DNA from: Bacteroidota bacterium
Lineage (GTDB): Bacteria; Bacteroidota; Bacteroidia; Bacteroidales; FEN-979
Length of the DNA stretch: 61,682 nucleotides
NCBI GenBank assembly: GCA_026391795.1
Contig: JAPLDI010000002.1
Span: 47,730-109,411 of the forward strand
Direction of reading: 5' to 3'
Shown: positions 45,301 through 53,936 of the stretch, in pieces
Layout of the letters: the number at the start of each line of letters is the position of its first letter
Position numbering within the stretch: position 1 is the first letter of the stretch
The notes under the pieces: model-generated
What the model saw: only the letters and a program-made list of their open reading frames with translations
Databases searched by the model: none
What the model was told of the DNA's origin: nothing
Program-made: the position numbers and the translations under genes

Positions 45301-48300
45301 CGGTCTCTTTCGGACTTCAAACTACCAGCGGGGTTTACACCATCACTGCATACAACTCAACCAGCGACTCCTGTCATGCTTCCATGCAGGGTTCGCTCAC
45401 CATCCATCCCAACCCGTCGATTTTCAGTATTGTTCCCTCCGGGGTTGTCTGCGGTGGCAATACCGTAGGTCTGAGTTTTTCCGAAACCGGAGTGAACTAT
45501 CAGTTATTCCGCGACAATGTGGTTGTGGATACCCTGGCCGGGACAGGTGCATTTCTGGATTTCGGCCCGCAGACATTTAACGGGGTCTACACTATCCTGG
45601 CCATCAATACCATTACCAATTGCTGGTCGGCTATGACCGGGTCAACCACCATCACGCCATCGCCTACTGCCTATACCATGATTCCCACCGGCGACACTTG
45701 CGAACAGGTTACAATCGGGCTCAATGGATCACAACCGGGCATCAGCTATATCTTAAAACGTGATGGCATCCCCGTGGAGACAGTCTCCGGAACAGGGTCA
45801 CCCATCCTTTTCACCTATGTTACCACCTCGGGAACCTACAGTATTACAGCTCACAACACAACTTCGGATACCTGTACCGCCGGTATGATCGGAAGCCTGG
45901 TAATTCATCCGCTTCCTCTTTCTTATAATGTTATTCCCCAGGGAGCAAACTGCGAGCCGACGGTGATCGGAATCACAGGATCACAAGTGGGTGTGGATTA
46001 TGAACTTTTTAAAAACGGACTTACCACCGGGACCATCCTTACAGGGACAGGCAACCCGTTGAGCTTTTCCGACCAGCTGGCAGGGGTATATACCGTTAAA
46101 GGGCGATATGCCCTTTCTCCCAATTGCCATAGCCTGATGAGCGGATCGGTTACCGTCAATGCTCCTCCCACGGTGAATGCCGGGGCGAACGATTCGGTGT
46201 GTCATTCCGCCACAACCTTCCAGCTCTCGGCATCAGCCTCTGAATACACAACCATCTCCTGGGCAACCTCCGGTGATGGCTTCTTTACCAATGGCACTGC
46301 ATTAAATCCAATCTATACTATCGGAGTACTGGATAAGGATAACGGACTGGTAAATCTCACCATCCTTGTCAACGGAAAACCCGAATGCCCGGGCACAACT
46401 GCTACAGACATGATGACCTTGATCATAGATCCGCTGCCAATCGCCAATGCCGGACCGGATTATGATCTTTGCCAGGGACAGATCGTTCAGTTGAATGGAT
46501 CGGCACAACATTACAGTACGGTTCAGTGGACTTCGACCGGCGATGGGCTGTTCAGCAACAATGCAATCCTGAACCCAACATACACAGCCGGAACCGGGGA
46601 TCTTCTCGCCGGCACATTCAAACTGATCTTAACTGCCAATGGAAGCCTGACATGCCATGCGGAGATCTCCAGGGATACGCTGTCGGTTTCCATATTCCCA
46701 TTACCCACGGCCACAATCTCAGAATCCGCAAACATCTGCGAAGCTGACACGGCATCGGTCGTCGTCAATCTCACAGGAACACCACCCTGGAGTATTACTT
46801 ATACCGATGGGGTGAAATCCGTCACGGTGAGCCCTATCGGGACCAGTCCGTTTATCCTCCAGGTAAACCCTTCCGTTACGACCTCCTATTCACTTACAGC
46901 CCTCAGCGATGACCATTGCAACGGGATCTCTTTTACAGGTACTGCCATCATCTTTGTTCATCCCAAACCTTTGGTTTACCAGGTCACGGTAACCAACGGT
47001 GGCTCCTACTGTGAAGGAAACCCGGGTGTAACCATCGGACTTGATAATTCACAGACAGGTATAAAATACACCTTGCTGCTTGGCGGGATCCAGGTGGCAA
47101 ACTCAATAGCCGGAACAGGCTTCCCGCTCTCATTCGGTGTATTTACCACCCCAGGATTGTATACGGTGAATGGTATTGATACGACCACTGTAGCACATTG
47201 TTCACGACAGATGAACGGAACTGTTACTGTTCTGGTTCATCCGTTACCTGTTGTTGATTTCCATGCCGATACAACTTGTGTAGGACAACCTACGCAGTTC
47301 GTGTTGCTGGGAGCTGATATTGGTAAGATAGCACTTTGGAACTGGAACTTCGGCGACGGAACGACAGCGGACTATAACTATCCTTATCTGCCCTCTCATA
47401 CGTATCCGACGTATGGAGATTACCAGGTTGTACTGCATGTGACCGACACCAATGGGTGCCAGCGGCAGATCATTCACAACATTCATGTGATGCAGCTCCC
47501 GGTATCACTTTTTGCCTTCACCACACCCACCTGTTTCGGGCAGCCGGTTGCATTCACAGATTATTCCTATTCCATCCCTTCGGTTGTGACCCATCTTCAG
47601 ACCTGGATCTGGATCTATGGAGACGGAACCACCGACACCATCCATTTCCCTGCCTCTCCGGATGTCACGCATCTGTATGCCAACCCCGGAAACTACTCGG
47701 TGACCCTTATGGTGATCAATAACTTCGGATGCATGAACCAGCATTCCCTGCCAATAACCATATCACCCAACCCGGTTGCCAATTTCTTTTACAGCTCCAA
47801 CCAGTGTGCAGATAAGCTCGTTCAGTTTACCGATGGCTCGCAGCTCAACGGAGGCGGGGCCATCGTTGGATGGCAATGGAATTTCGGGGATCCTGCATCA
47901 GGAGTCAATAATTTGTCCAATCTGCAAAACCCTGTTCATGTTTACGACCAGGCGGGAAGCTACGATGTCAAGCTGATCATCTCCAGCACTTCGGCATGCC
48001 CCGACACCATCGTTAAGACCATCCAGGTTCAGATGAAGCCACTGGCTCTTTTCACGGCCAATTCACCCTGCAAAGGCAATGCAACGAACTTCTCCGATCA
48101 GTCGGTTCCCCACAGCATGTCGATCATAGCCTGGGACTGGAACTTTGGCGATGGAAGCCCTGGCTCCAACCTTCAGAACCCAACGCACACTTACACCCTT
48201 GCCGGGCAATACAATGTCACCCTTTCTGTGACCAACAACAACCAGTGCACGCACGACACTACCATCACGGTACAGGTGATTCCATTGCCGATAGCATCTT

Positions 48301-51300
48301 ACCAATCTGATGCTCCAAAATGCCTGGGATCACAGGTCTATTATTCCAATCTTTCTACTTCACAGGTTGGACAAATCGTCAAATGGCACTGGGACTTTGG
48401 TGACGGAACTGACACCACCGTTTTCTTCCCCGGCGTACCCAATGTGAGCCATGTTTTTACCGGCACGGCACAGCAGCACCTGGTCAGGTTAACGGTGACA
48501 ACAAGTGACAGCTGCACGGATTATTATGAAACAATCATTCAAAGTGTACCGACGCCAGTGGCCAGCTACAGTTACTCATCCACCCTTTGTTCCGGCCAGA
48601 ATGTACAGTTCACCGATCTCACACAACTAAACGGAGGAAGTGTCCTTACAGGATGGGTCTGGAATTTTGATGACCCGACTTCCGGAATCCAAAACATCTC
48701 ATACCTGCAGAACCCGGTTCATGCATTCACTTCGGCAGGCACCTATGATGTTATACTGACATCTTCTAATGTCTCCTGTTCCAATACAATCATTAAAAGC
48801 ATTCCTATCAACCCGCAACCTGCAGCCGGTTTTTCTGCAGATACGGCCTGCTTTGGAACCCCGACACATTTCCAGGATCAGTCTGTACCCAATTCAACGC
48901 AGATTGTGACCTGGGACTGGAACTTCGGCGATGGTTCGTCCCATGCCTCCATAGCCAATCCCATCCATCTTTATACGCTGCCCGGGACCTATGCGGTAAC
49001 CCTGAATGTCACCAATTCCAATGGGTGCATTCAGTCAAAGACAAGCAATGTACTGGTGATACCTTCTCCTGCCGCGAACTTCGTCTATTCAACGAACAAC
49101 TGCAGCGGATCGCCCGTACAGTTTACCGATCAGTCGACCACACCGTATGGGTACATCGTAAAATGGACATGGAACTTCGGCGACGGAACCAGCACAACAA
49201 TCAACTTGCCGGCTTCACCCAATGTTACGCATTCCTATGCCGCGGGGGGAACATACGTTGTAACCCTGGCGGTGAAAACGGCTGATAGTTGTTCGGCCTT
49301 AATCAGTCATTCTATCATCGTGACCTCTGCACCTGCGGCCAATTTTGATTATCCAACCGTTACGTGTGAAGGAACGGCCATTCAGTTTACCGACTTATCG
49401 CAGCAGAACGGAGGCGGGAGCCTGATGAACTGGAACTGGGACTTTGGGGATCCTCCTTCAGGAATCAATAACTTCTCAACCCTTCAGAATCCATTTCACC
49501 AGTTTACTACGGGTGGAACTCACAATGTTCAGCTTATCGTAACAAACATTTCAACTTGCAGGGACACGATTATCAAGAGTTTGAACATCAATGCCAAACC
49601 ATCTGCCAATTTTACTGCTGACACCGTGTGTAAAGGTGAGATCACTCAGTTTACCGATGCATCGGTAGCCAATGCCGGCACCATAACCAGCTGGCTCTGG
49701 AGCTTCGGCGATGGTACAACTTCTATCCTGCAGAACCCCACGCATCAATATGCCACATCTGGCTCTTACCAGGTATTGCTGACAGTCACCAATACTGCAG
49801 GATGCATTCATGATACCACACACATGGCGCAGGTAAACACAACCCCCTCTGCAGCATTCTCTTACGCCCAGTTATGTAAGGGATCGCCCACGCAATTCCA
49901 GGATATGTCAACTTCAACAGGCGGAGTCATAGGTCAATGGCAGTGGGATTTTGGCGACGGGGGAACTTCCACCGTCCAAAACCCACTGCATACCTATGTA
50001 ACTTCGGGAATATTCAATGTGAGGTTGATTGTTGAGAACTCATCAAATTGCTCAGATACAATCATCCTGCCGGTGACAATCTATACAACCCCTGCGGCGC
50101 AATATAGTTACTTTAACACCTATTGCCCGCAAGGCATAGTAAGTTTCTTTGATCAGTCAACCGCTACCAATACATCTATTGTAAGCTGGTACTGGGAATT
50201 TGAACCGGGGTTTTATTCTGTCGCAAAGGACCCAATATATCACTTCACCCAGACCAATACAAACTATCCGGTAACGTTAATTGTGACCGATGCAAACGGA
50301 TGCAAGGATACGATCGTGGATACGGTGTTTGTCAGGCCTGCATTCCAGCTGGCGATAGAGAAAAACGACACCTGCCTGGGCAACCCGAACTCGTTCCATG
50401 CCGTTAACCTTGCCGCGGGGGATCTGCTCCATAACTTCTCATGGAATTTCGGAGAATCCTCAAGCTTTACAAATACATCGGCGCTGAAAGATCCGGAGCA
50501 TACCTATGCAAACCCGGGAACCTACTTTGTGACGCTGAAGGCGTATAATTCGGATAATTGTGTGGACAGCGTGTACAAGATGGTTACCGTCTTTCCCGGG
50601 TCGATTGCCGATTTCTCCTATAACCCTGGATCCTTCTGTTCAGATACCACTGTTATCTTTACAAATCTCTCGAGCGGAAACGGCGCCGATCTGGATTCGC
50701 TGATCTATACCTTTGGTGACGGCACCCGTGCTGTCAAGACAGCCCCATTCTCATCTCCTGATACCGTGGCACATCACTATACCGGATTTGGATCCTACAA
50801 CGTTTCACTGACTGCGATTAATACCAATGGATGCAGAAGTATTAAAACCAAAATGGTGGCAGTTACCTGCATGACTACTGCATTTGCAATTGCAGACACA
50901 ATAATTTGTCAGAATTCAAAACTGGTATTGACCGATAATTCCACGCCACAGTCACTGATCAATAAATGGTACTGGGATTTCGGGGATGGTTTGGACACTA
51001 CCTATTTTGCACCTTGCAATACGTTCAAACATAAATTTCTGCAACCCGGCTCTTACACAGTAAAACTTGTTATAAGTACAACCGTCAGTGGAGTAACGAT
51101 CTCCGATTCGAGTAATCAACTAATACTGGTGAAGATCTCCCCACAGGCTGATTTCTCAACTCTCTCGGTCTGTGTCGGAGACAGTTCAAAGTTCGTCGAC
51201 CTCACTGACAGCAGCACGATGAGCATCATAACACATTCCTGGAAGTTTGGCGATCAATTATCGGGCGCAAATGATACAAGCACACGAATCGATCCTGCGC

Positions 51301-52235
51301 ACAAGTATAGCCATTATGGCAACTTCAATCCAAAGCTGATCGTGCAGAATGCAGTAGGTTGTTTTGATTCCCTGGTTAAACCCATCCGGGTTCATAAACT
51401 GCCTGTAGCTAAATTTACGGCACCCGATCTGCTTTGCAGCCGTGCCCCCATTGAGTTTACCGATAAATCGTTGGCGGGAGACACAGCCAGTTTCTCCTGG
51501 TTCTGGACCCTTGGCAACCCCATTGATCCGGGAAATCTGTCGATCGAACAAAACCCGGTTGCGTATTATGACCAGGCAGGTTCATACAATATCATCCTCA
51601 AAATCAGGGATTCCTTCGGATGCCGTGACAGTGTCACAAACACGGTCGAAATACTCTCTTCACCCGTAAGTTCATTCATAGCAGAACCGAATGTGAATGG
51701 CATTGCAGGGAAAGTCAGCCTGACAAACACATCGACGGATGCCATTGCCTACCTGTGGGATTTCGGGAACGGGAAATCATCCCGTAAGGAGGACCCGGGT
51801 ACTCAGACCTACGAGATTAACGGCAGCTACACCATCGTGCTTATTGCATGGGCGGATAATCAATGTACCGATACAACCCACTATACATTCGAGATCCTGT
51901 TTCAGGGATTATTTGTCCCGAATGCATTTGCTCCGCTCACCTCCGATGTCGGAACCATGATCTTTAAACCCAAGGGGGTTGGTTTAAAAGAATATGAGGT
52001 ACAGGTATTTGATACCTGGGGACATTTATTATGGGAGTCTATAAAACTGGATTCCGAAGGAAGACCAGTAGATTACTGGGATGGGACTGACAAGAGCGGT
52101 ACCCTCATGCCACAGGGCACTTATGTCTGGAAGATATCGGCTACATTCCTGGACGGGAGCAGCTGGCAAGGGTCAGATATTGGCAAATCAAAGGGAGTTA
52201 AAAAACCAATGGGTACTGTAACGTTGATCAGGTAA
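36390..52235 (+). CDS. Giant multi-domain PKD/Ig adhesin with T9SS type B (gliding-motility, CHU_C) sorting domain
   Basis: 5281 residues. Signal peptide cut near AYSQ (residue 30). In order: an Ig/PKD region (three DxGDG motifs), seven 87-residue repeats (residues 695-1303), two copies of a three-domain block around QWYSNT (1304-1884), thirteen 84-90-residue repeats of CAGxxIGLxGSQxGVxYxL type (about 2147-3258) plus one later copy, three SprB-like domains with NAGxDxxxC starts, about 18 PKD domains with W-x-W-x-FGDG (about 3618-5170), then the type B sorting domain: LFVPNAFAP, VQVFDTWGHLLWES, YWDGTDKSG, PQGTYVWKI. It is likely a cell-surface adhesin moved by the T9SS. The porP/sprF gene follows 12 bp later. 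The first 5 kb are richer in A+T than the rest. Confidence 0.92.
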   Translation: MKRYLRTLNCFALYFLITLGIGVVSSTAYSQSCTVDAGNDVSICTGQSTQLNAIIQQGGPGPHFYSWSPSTDLSDPNIHDPVASPSSTTVYTVTVNGGDCIDVTSSVTVTVNPKPNPLISGTLAVCEFSNGLVYSTLNNPGNTYLWTVSGGNIATGQGSHQISVNWLGSGSGSITVSETITATGCTNQNTILITKYPKPNATLKRIGAGGITSDPPFLNCLATPGPFPLTIGYYPPNGYNLADNLSYNIDWGDGNDTTFPTYPLAGILHTYNTFNLFTLTFSVTSIHGCVATTTYQVYNGSNPASVQFNTAGSTTGCTPMDITFSITLGGNNTDGTTYTFDFGDGTPPVVYPHPLPISSITHSYANPSCSNPLNQFIAVATATNLCSSTTGTVNGIKISKKPTSTFSIQGSSTRCVNTLVTFLNSSVAGCYIEGASALTGTNFTWDFGDGTPPVTTFNVNAPFPSTTHTYANPGVYTVTLTATNYSVNGTNCGNSVYSLPICISPQPTSSSSFTIDKSTDCIPFTVIATNNLLTSNTCSDLIYTWSIIKNGSPQCTPSSQNYTLTPNGNDATVVFQDPGNYSINLNVKNTCSLAGVNYFLPVIAKTVPRLTIDNIGDICQGGSISPNAPHQDCYDPIIEYLWTCTGGTPATSNINPGGPIFYSIPGTYTVKVKARNICGWSTEITSNAFIVKQTPTANAGPPQTICQGGIVTLSGSVGGSATGGAWSTPAGGTFTPNASTLTATWTPPAVFTGIAVLTLTTTGMAPCSAVTSTVSITVNPGPTANAGPPQTICQGGSVTLSGTIGGSATGGTWTTPVGGTFTPDANTLTATWTPPPAYSGNAVLTLTTMGSGPCPPVISTVTITVKIAPTVSAGAPQTICQGGSAILVGTVGGSATGGTWSTLVGGVFSPNPNTLAATWTPPPAYTGTAVLTLTTTGMGPCVAINSTVNITVTPAPTANAGAPQTICQGGNVSLSGTVGGSASGGTWTTLSGGVFSPNPNTLTATWTPPAAFSGLATLTLTTTGMSPCAAVTSNVIITVKQTPTANAGGPQNICQGGSATLNGSVGGSATGGFWTTIAGGTFTPNANTLTATWTPLPGFSGPATLTLSTTGMIPCSAVTSDVIITVKPTPTSNAGTAQTICQGGSATLSGLVGGSATGGTWSTPVGGTFSPNANTLTTTWTPPAPYTGTATLTLTTTGMAPCTAALSTVNITVNPGPTANAGSPQTICQGGTVTLSGTIGGSATGGTWSTPVGGTFNPDANTLTATWTPPPAYTGTAQLTLTTTGSGPCPNVISNVNIIVNPVPAVNAQPVPTQSLCVGGVLPSPLNVTFTGGTGTPAYQWYSNTTSSTTGGTIIPGATSSNYLPPLFGSPGSFYFYVVITFSANGCNSVTSNSAEVIVSPDPTVTDPLLTQTLCQNSIPADLVVSAAGGVGTFSYQWFSNTVNNNTTGTIIAGAIGVSYTPLTAAVGTKYYYCVITQTGPGCGVSSNTSTVIVNAGPTFTTQPAPSAVCVGGTPTLLNVAYTNGAGIASYQWYSNTVNSYVGGTILAGENNPSYAPSSTIAGTTYYYCVISFSSGGCSSINSNIAQVVIDAPPAISTQPIPTQDLCVGGVLPAALSVSYTGGTGIASYQWYSNTIASTTGGTTIPGATSSTYLPPAFVTAGTYYYYVIVSLSGSGCGAATSSIAQVNVIPDPTVTNPLNSQSLCQNVAPSDLLVTASGGVGSYYYQWYSNTVNNNTTGTIIAGAITSSYTPPTTAVGTKYYYCVITQTGSGCGVSSNTATVIVNAGATITTQPSPSNVCAGGTPTLLNVAFINGAGIPSFQWYSNSVNSYIGGTTLLGETNANYQPSGTIAGTTFYFCTISFSAGGGCGSVNSNIAQVDVNPIPAVTSHPLDSICSRNPFSYTITSDVSNCSFGWHRSVVAGISNPVGNGVSASINETLINTTGSDINVIYKLWTNGPAPTLCTSDTLLLLVKVKDFAVSAGNDTTISFGTRAHLVGLATGGVGNLQYSWTPAGQILSGQNARLAETINQFSPSTFTLTVTDLNMAGCVLTDNVGVFLNGSALAASPTINPSLVCPGGLTQLFSNPSGGSGTYTYSWSSVPPGSPIWNSTLADPFVNPIVPTTYTVIVNDGFNTASGSVSNTIKAPPVSFNVTGGGQYCAGGSGLPIGLSGSSLLDTYKLKDQSGTTVATVTGTGSPLTFGIFTIAGNYTAEATSISSPQCTSSMNGSASISIIPLPTAYTVTGGGSYPAGGSGVDIGLSNSQTGVEYELSNGGPVLPRVQGTGSAISFGLQTVAGTYTVTAFTLTNPVCTVAMTGSVTVIINPWPTIYNVYGGGGVCADDSTGKPVGIDGSDVGVTYQLKRDGNNIGGPVPGTGDSISFGYFHVGTIYSVTGTNVLTGLTRTMNGIATININPIPIAYVMGSYGDNCVGSEIMLNGSQTGANYVLRLNLNPVDTMAGTGTVLNFGPQWQAGDYTIYAYFVATGCDTIMDGMIHLNPAPNVYNVRPPGVSCAGDTLSITGSQIGIIYQLQRDTYTNVGSPIPGTGFPISFGPQTVAGIYSVLAINPLTNCKIFMNGTANLNPLPGLFTIVPNGDTCAGASIGLSGSQLGMKYILKRDTLWLDTLNGTGSPLEFGVQTIPGIYTIVGYDTTTFKFCSNLMLGTTVLHPGPVLHAIIPMGFNCVGDSVGLANSDIGVSYQLILNGNQNAGPPVAGTGGPIWFGIQNYPGNYTIIGRNTTTTCSSIMTGTCILTPLPIAYNIIPQGDTCAGTSIGLNESQVGVNYILLRDNAPVMTLAGTGGILSFGPQTISGTYIIRAYNVTPDSCYSLMTGTTVIYQGPLAYNVIPTGISCAGSTVGLSGSQIGILYQLFRDGIYNIGVPVPGTGVAISFGVQVQPGLYSVKATSQSSLCFSVMTGEATLLTLPSVYTITPTGDTCAHSSIGINGSQAGIHYTLFRDAIYPVATINGNGGPVSFGLQTTSGVYTITAYNSTSDSCHASMQGSLTIHPNPSIFSIVPSGVVCGGNTVGLSFSETGVNYQLFRDNVVVDTLAGTGAFLDFGPQTFNGVYTILAINTITNCWSAMTGSTTITPSPTAYTMIPTGDTCEQVTIGLNGSQPGISYILKRDGIPVETVSGTGSPILFTYVTTSGTYSITAHNTTSDTCTAGMIGSLVIHPLPLSYNVIPQGANCEPTVIGITGSQVGVDYELFKNGLTTGTILTGTGNPLSFSDQLAGVYTVKGRYALSPNCHSLMSGSVTVNAPPTVNAGANDSVCHSATTFQLSASASEYTTISWATSGDGFFTNGTALNPIYTIGVLDKDNGLVNLTILVNGKPECPGTTATDMMTLIIDPLPIANAGPDYDLCQGQIVQLNGSAQHYSTVQWTSTGDGLFSNNAILNPTYTAGTGDLLAGTFKLILTANGSLTCHAEISRDTLSVSIFPLPTATISESANICEADTASVVVNLTGTPPWSITYTDGVKSVTVSPIGTSPFILQVNPSVTTSYSLTALSDDHCNGISFTGTAIIFVHPKPLVYQVTVTNGGSYCEGNPGVTIGLDNSQTGIKYTLLLGGIQVANSIAGTGFPLSFGVFTTPGLYTVNGIDTTTVAHCSRQMNGTVTVLVHPLPVVDFHADTTCVGQPTQFVLLGADIGKIALWNWNFGDGTTADYNYPYLPSHTYPTYGDYQVVLHVTDTNGCQRQIIHNIHVMQLPVSLFAFTTPTCFGQPVAFTDYSYSIPSVVTHLQTWIWIYGDGTTDTIHFPASPDVTHLYANPGNYSVTLMVINNFGCMNQHSLPITISPNPVANFFYSSNQCADKLVQFTDGSQLNGGGAIVGWQWNFGDPASGVNNLSNLQNPVHVYDQAGSYDVKLIISSTSACPDTIVKTIQVQMKPLALFTANSPCKGNATNFSDQSVPHSMSIIAWDWNFGDGSPGSNLQNPTHTYTLAGQYNVTLSVTNNNQCTHDTTITVQVIPLPIASYQSDAPKCLGSQVYYSNLSTSQVGQIVKWHWDFGDGTDTTVFFPGVPNVSHVFTGTAQQHLVRLTVTTSDSCTDYYETIIQSVPTPVASYSYSSTLCSGQNVQFTDLTQLNGGSVLTGWVWNFDDPTSGIQNISYLQNPVHAFTSAGTYDVILTSSNVSCSNTIIKSIPINPQPAAGFSADTACFGTPTHFQDQSVPNSTQIVTWDWNFGDGSSHASIANPIHLYTLPGTYAVTLNVTNSNGCIQSKTSNVLVIPSPAANFVYSTNNCSGSPVQFTDQSTTPYGYIVKWTWNFGDGTSTTINLPASPNVTHSYAAGGTYVVTLAVKTADSCSALISHSIIVTSAPAANFDYPTVTCEGTAIQFTDLSQQNGGGSLMNWNWDFGDPPSGINNFSTLQNPFHQFTTGGTHNVQLIVTNISTCRDTIIKSLNINAKPSANFTADTVCKGEITQFTDASVANAGTITSWLWSFGDGTTSILQNPTHQYATSGSYQVLLTVTNTAGCIHDTTHMAQVNTTPSAAFSYAQLCKGSPTQFQDMSTSTGGVIGQWQWDFGDGGTSTVQNPLHTYVTSGIFNVRLIVENSSNCSDTIILPVTIYTTPAAQYSYFNTYCPQGIVSFFDQSTATNTSIVSWYWEFEPGFYSVAKDPIYHFTQTNTNYPVTLIVTDANGCKDTIVDTVFVRPAFQLAIEKNDTCLGNPNSFHAVNLAAGDLLHNFSWNFGESSSFTNTSALKDPEHTYANPGTYFVTLKAYNSDNCVDSVYKMVTVFPGSIADFSYNPGSFCSDTTVIFTNLSSGNGADLDSLIYTFGDGTRAVKTAPFSSPDTVAHHYTGFGSYNVSLTAINTNGCRSIKTKMVAVTCMTTAFAIADTIICQNSKLVLTDNSTPQSLINKWYWDFGDGLDTTYFAPCNTFKHKFLQPGSYTVKLVISTTVSGVTISDSSNQLILVKISPQADFSTLSVCVGDSSKFVDLTDSSTMSIITHSWKFGDQLSGANDTSTRIDPAHKYSHYGNFNPKLIVQNAVGCFDSLVKPIRVHKLPVAKFTAPDLLCSRAPIEFTDKSLAGDTASFSWFWTLGNPIDPGNLSIEQNPVAYYDQAGSYNIILKIRDSFGCRDSVTNTVEILSSPVSSFIAEPNVNGIAGKVSLTNTSTDAIAYLWDFGNGKSSRKEDPGTQTYEINGSYTIVLIAWADNQCTDTTHYTFEILFQGLFVPNAFAPLTSDVGTMIFKPKGVGLKEYEVQVFDTWGHLLWESIKLDSEGRPVDYWDGTDKSGTLMPQGTYVWKISATFLDGSSWQGSDIGKSKGVKKPMGTVTLIR
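38472..40298 (+). repeat. Seven 261-bp coding repeats in the adhesin
   Basis: Exactly 87 codons each; consensus PTANAGxPQTICQGGxxTLS, GGSATGGTWSTPVGGTF, NTLTATWTPP, LTLTTTGxxPC. All seven are in frame and of the same length. Confidence 0.95.
40299..42041 (+). repeat. Tandem duplication of a three-domain block (870 + 873 bp)
   Basis: Block 1 (40299-41168) and block 2 (41169-42041) each hold domains A, B and C around YQWYSNT. A1 pairs with A2, B1 with B2, C1 with C2 better than within a block; B1 and B2 share a 40-bp stretch almost without change (about 40711 and 41580). Confidence 0.9.
42829..46165 (+). repeat. Thirteen repeats of 84-90 residues
   Basis: Pattern YNVIPxGxxCAGxxIGLxGS, QxGVxYxLxRD, GTGxPxSFGxQ, GxYxVxAxN, C(x)nMxG. 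A fourteenth copy follows at about 46966-47240 after three other domains. Confidence 0.9.
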
Positions 52236-52247
52236 AAAACATTAGTT

Positions 52248-53351
52248 ATGAGAACTGCATCGAACCGATATTTTCTTTGCCTGGTTTTGGTCCTTTGTTA
52301 TGCAACAGGATTCAGTCAGGACATGAACTACACACAATATTTTGCTACACCGATTTATTATAACCCGGCATTTACGGGGCTGACCCCCGGCTTACGCGCC
52401 CGGTTCGACTTTCGGGATCAATGGCCGCAGTTACCTGTAGATTTTAAATCGTACTATTTCTCGGCCGATATCGGAGACCGAAATCTCCCCGGGGCGGGAG
52501 GTATCGGGATCCTGGTGGCCAGTGATAACCCTGGTCTGGGGATGATTAACAACCTCACCCTTGGATTGACCCTGTCGGTTCGGATTCCCATAACCAGTAC
52601 CCTTACATCTCAGCTGGGGATCAAGGCTGCGATGGTGCAACGGCGGATAAACTGGAATGACATGGTTTTTTCGGGGCAGCTTGATGAAAAATACGGGGCA
52701 ATTTACTCAACCTCATTTATTCCGCCGGATGCCAGCAAAAGAACCGTGCCCGATTTCGCTGTCGGGGGGATCCTTCAATATGCTAACCCGGATGGAAACG
52801 TAACAGGGAATATGGGGGTGGCCATTGACCATCTTTTTAAGCCCGATGTCTCTTTTTTATCTACCCAGGAAGCAAGGATCCCGAGCAAACTGGTAATCCA
52901 TGGAGATGTTGTGATTGCCACCGCTCCGGTCAGCTATTCAGGATCCTCGCACAGCAACAGTGACCCGTTAAAAATCAACGTGGGTGCAATCTACCAGAAC
53001 CAGAATGCCATGAATGTTTTCCAGGTTGGGTTAAACCTTGTAAAATATAATCTCTACCTGGGATCCTGGTACAGAAGTACGTTAACAGGCCCATCGCCAA
53101 ACAACATCCTTGCTGTTCTGGCAGGATACCGGTACGCATTCGCCGAGAACATGAGCGTCAGGTTTATGTACAGTTACGATATCCAGGTTTCGGGTGCCTT
53201 ACAGGGTACAGGCGGTGCGCACGAGATCAGCCTTGTGCTGGATCTAGAGAGTATTTCCTTGTTTCGGAATTCGGGGGGAAGAGGCGGATACATGATGCCC
53301 AATTCACGTTCGAGGAGGAATGCATCGTATATGGAGTGCAGTGACTTTTAG
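52248..53351 (+). CDS. PorP/SprF family T9SS outer-membrane protein
   Basis: 367 residues. Signal peptide cut near GFSQ. Start of the mature part is typical: MNYTQYFATPIYYNPAFTGL, then RFDFRDQWPQLP, GGIGILVASDNPG and repeated amphipathic strands. C-terminal block YRYAFAENMSVRFMYSYDIQ and GAHEISLVLDL. Members anchor T9SS type B substrates such as SprB and are usually encoded next to them. That fits the adhesin gene 12 bp upstream; the two form one operon. The last 35 residues (Arg/Ser-rich) are unusual for a barrel and may be a tail. Confidence 0.93.
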   Translation: MRTASNRYFLCLVLVLCYATGFSQDMNYTQYFATPIYYNPAFTGLTPGLRARFDFRDQWPQLPVDFKSYYFSADIGDRNLPGAGGIGILVASDNPGLGMINNLTLGLTLSVRIPITSTLTSQLGIKAAMVQRRINWNDMVFSGQLDEKYGAIYSTSFIPPDASKRTVPDFAVGGILQYANPDGNVTGNMGVAIDHLFKPDVSFLSTQEARIPSKLVIHGDVVIATAPVSYSGSSHSNSDPLKINVGAIYQNQNAMNVFQVGLNLVKYNLYLGSWYRSTLTGPSPNNILAVLAGYRYAFAENMSVRFMYSYDIQVSGALQGTGGAHEISLVLDLESISLFRNSGGRGGYMMPNSRSRRNASYMECSDF

Positions 53352-53507
53352 GGGTGAAGGTGGATAAAAGGATCTGAAGGACCAATTTCTGCAGGAGGGT
53401 AATCATCATAACTTGTAAGTTTTTTTGATTCAGGGATGTTTCAATTTTTATACGGAAATTGTCTGATCAGAGCTGAATAAATGTTCAACCACTTTAACAG
53501 AAAAAAG

Positions 53508-53936
53508 ATGAAAAAACCACTACTTATTATTGTGTTGATTGTTTTGAGTATGCAAATTTATTCACAAAATCAACAAGCTACTTCCGAATGGCGTTATACC
53601 GACAAGTATAACCATATTATTCAAAGCGGCCTATTCACGCAGGGAATGTCGGATGATGAAATGGCAGGGATTCTATTATCAAGAGCAGGAAGAAACTTAA
53701 AGTTGTGTTTTACCTTCGAGGTAATTGGTGTGGTATTTGGGACAACAATAGTATATGCCGGAAGAAACTCTGAAACCGTTTATTATGTTGCCTCGGCTGT
53801 AAGTCTGGGGTTCTTTATTGCGGCCATGTGTGAATTATTATCCGGTTATAATAAAATAAGTAAGGCGGGAATTATTTTTCAGCATAAAGGGATTAGCGTG
53901 AAAGCCTCGGGACCAGGTATTTCATTCAATTTTTGA
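53508..53936 (+). CDS. Exported protein with a C-terminal membrane segment
   Basis: 142 residues from the ATG giving MKKPLLIIVLIVLSMQIYSQ (signal peptide); frame open from 53481. Two further hydrophobic stretches occur at about 65-85 (CFTFEVIGVVFGTTIVYAG) and 88-108 (TVYYVASAVSLGFFIAAMCE). The ending GIIFQHKGISVKASGPGISFNF looks like a final beta strand. Similar short exported proteins are frequent in Bacteroidota; no function can be given. First gene after the PorP/SprF gene, in a part that becomes A+T-rich. Confidence 0.55.
   Translation: MKKPLLIIVLIVLSMQIYSQNQQATSEWRYTDKYNHIIQSGLFTQGMSDDEMAGILLSRAGRNLKLCFTFEVIGVVFGTTIVYAGRNSETVYYVASAVSLGFFIAAMCELLSGYNKISKAGIIFQHKGISVKASGPGISFNF

Noticed and set aside
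36390-52235. Many antisense and other-frame ORFs inside the giant adhesin
   Set aside because: They mirror the repeat structure of the main frame, have no export or family signals, and the main frame is fully explained.
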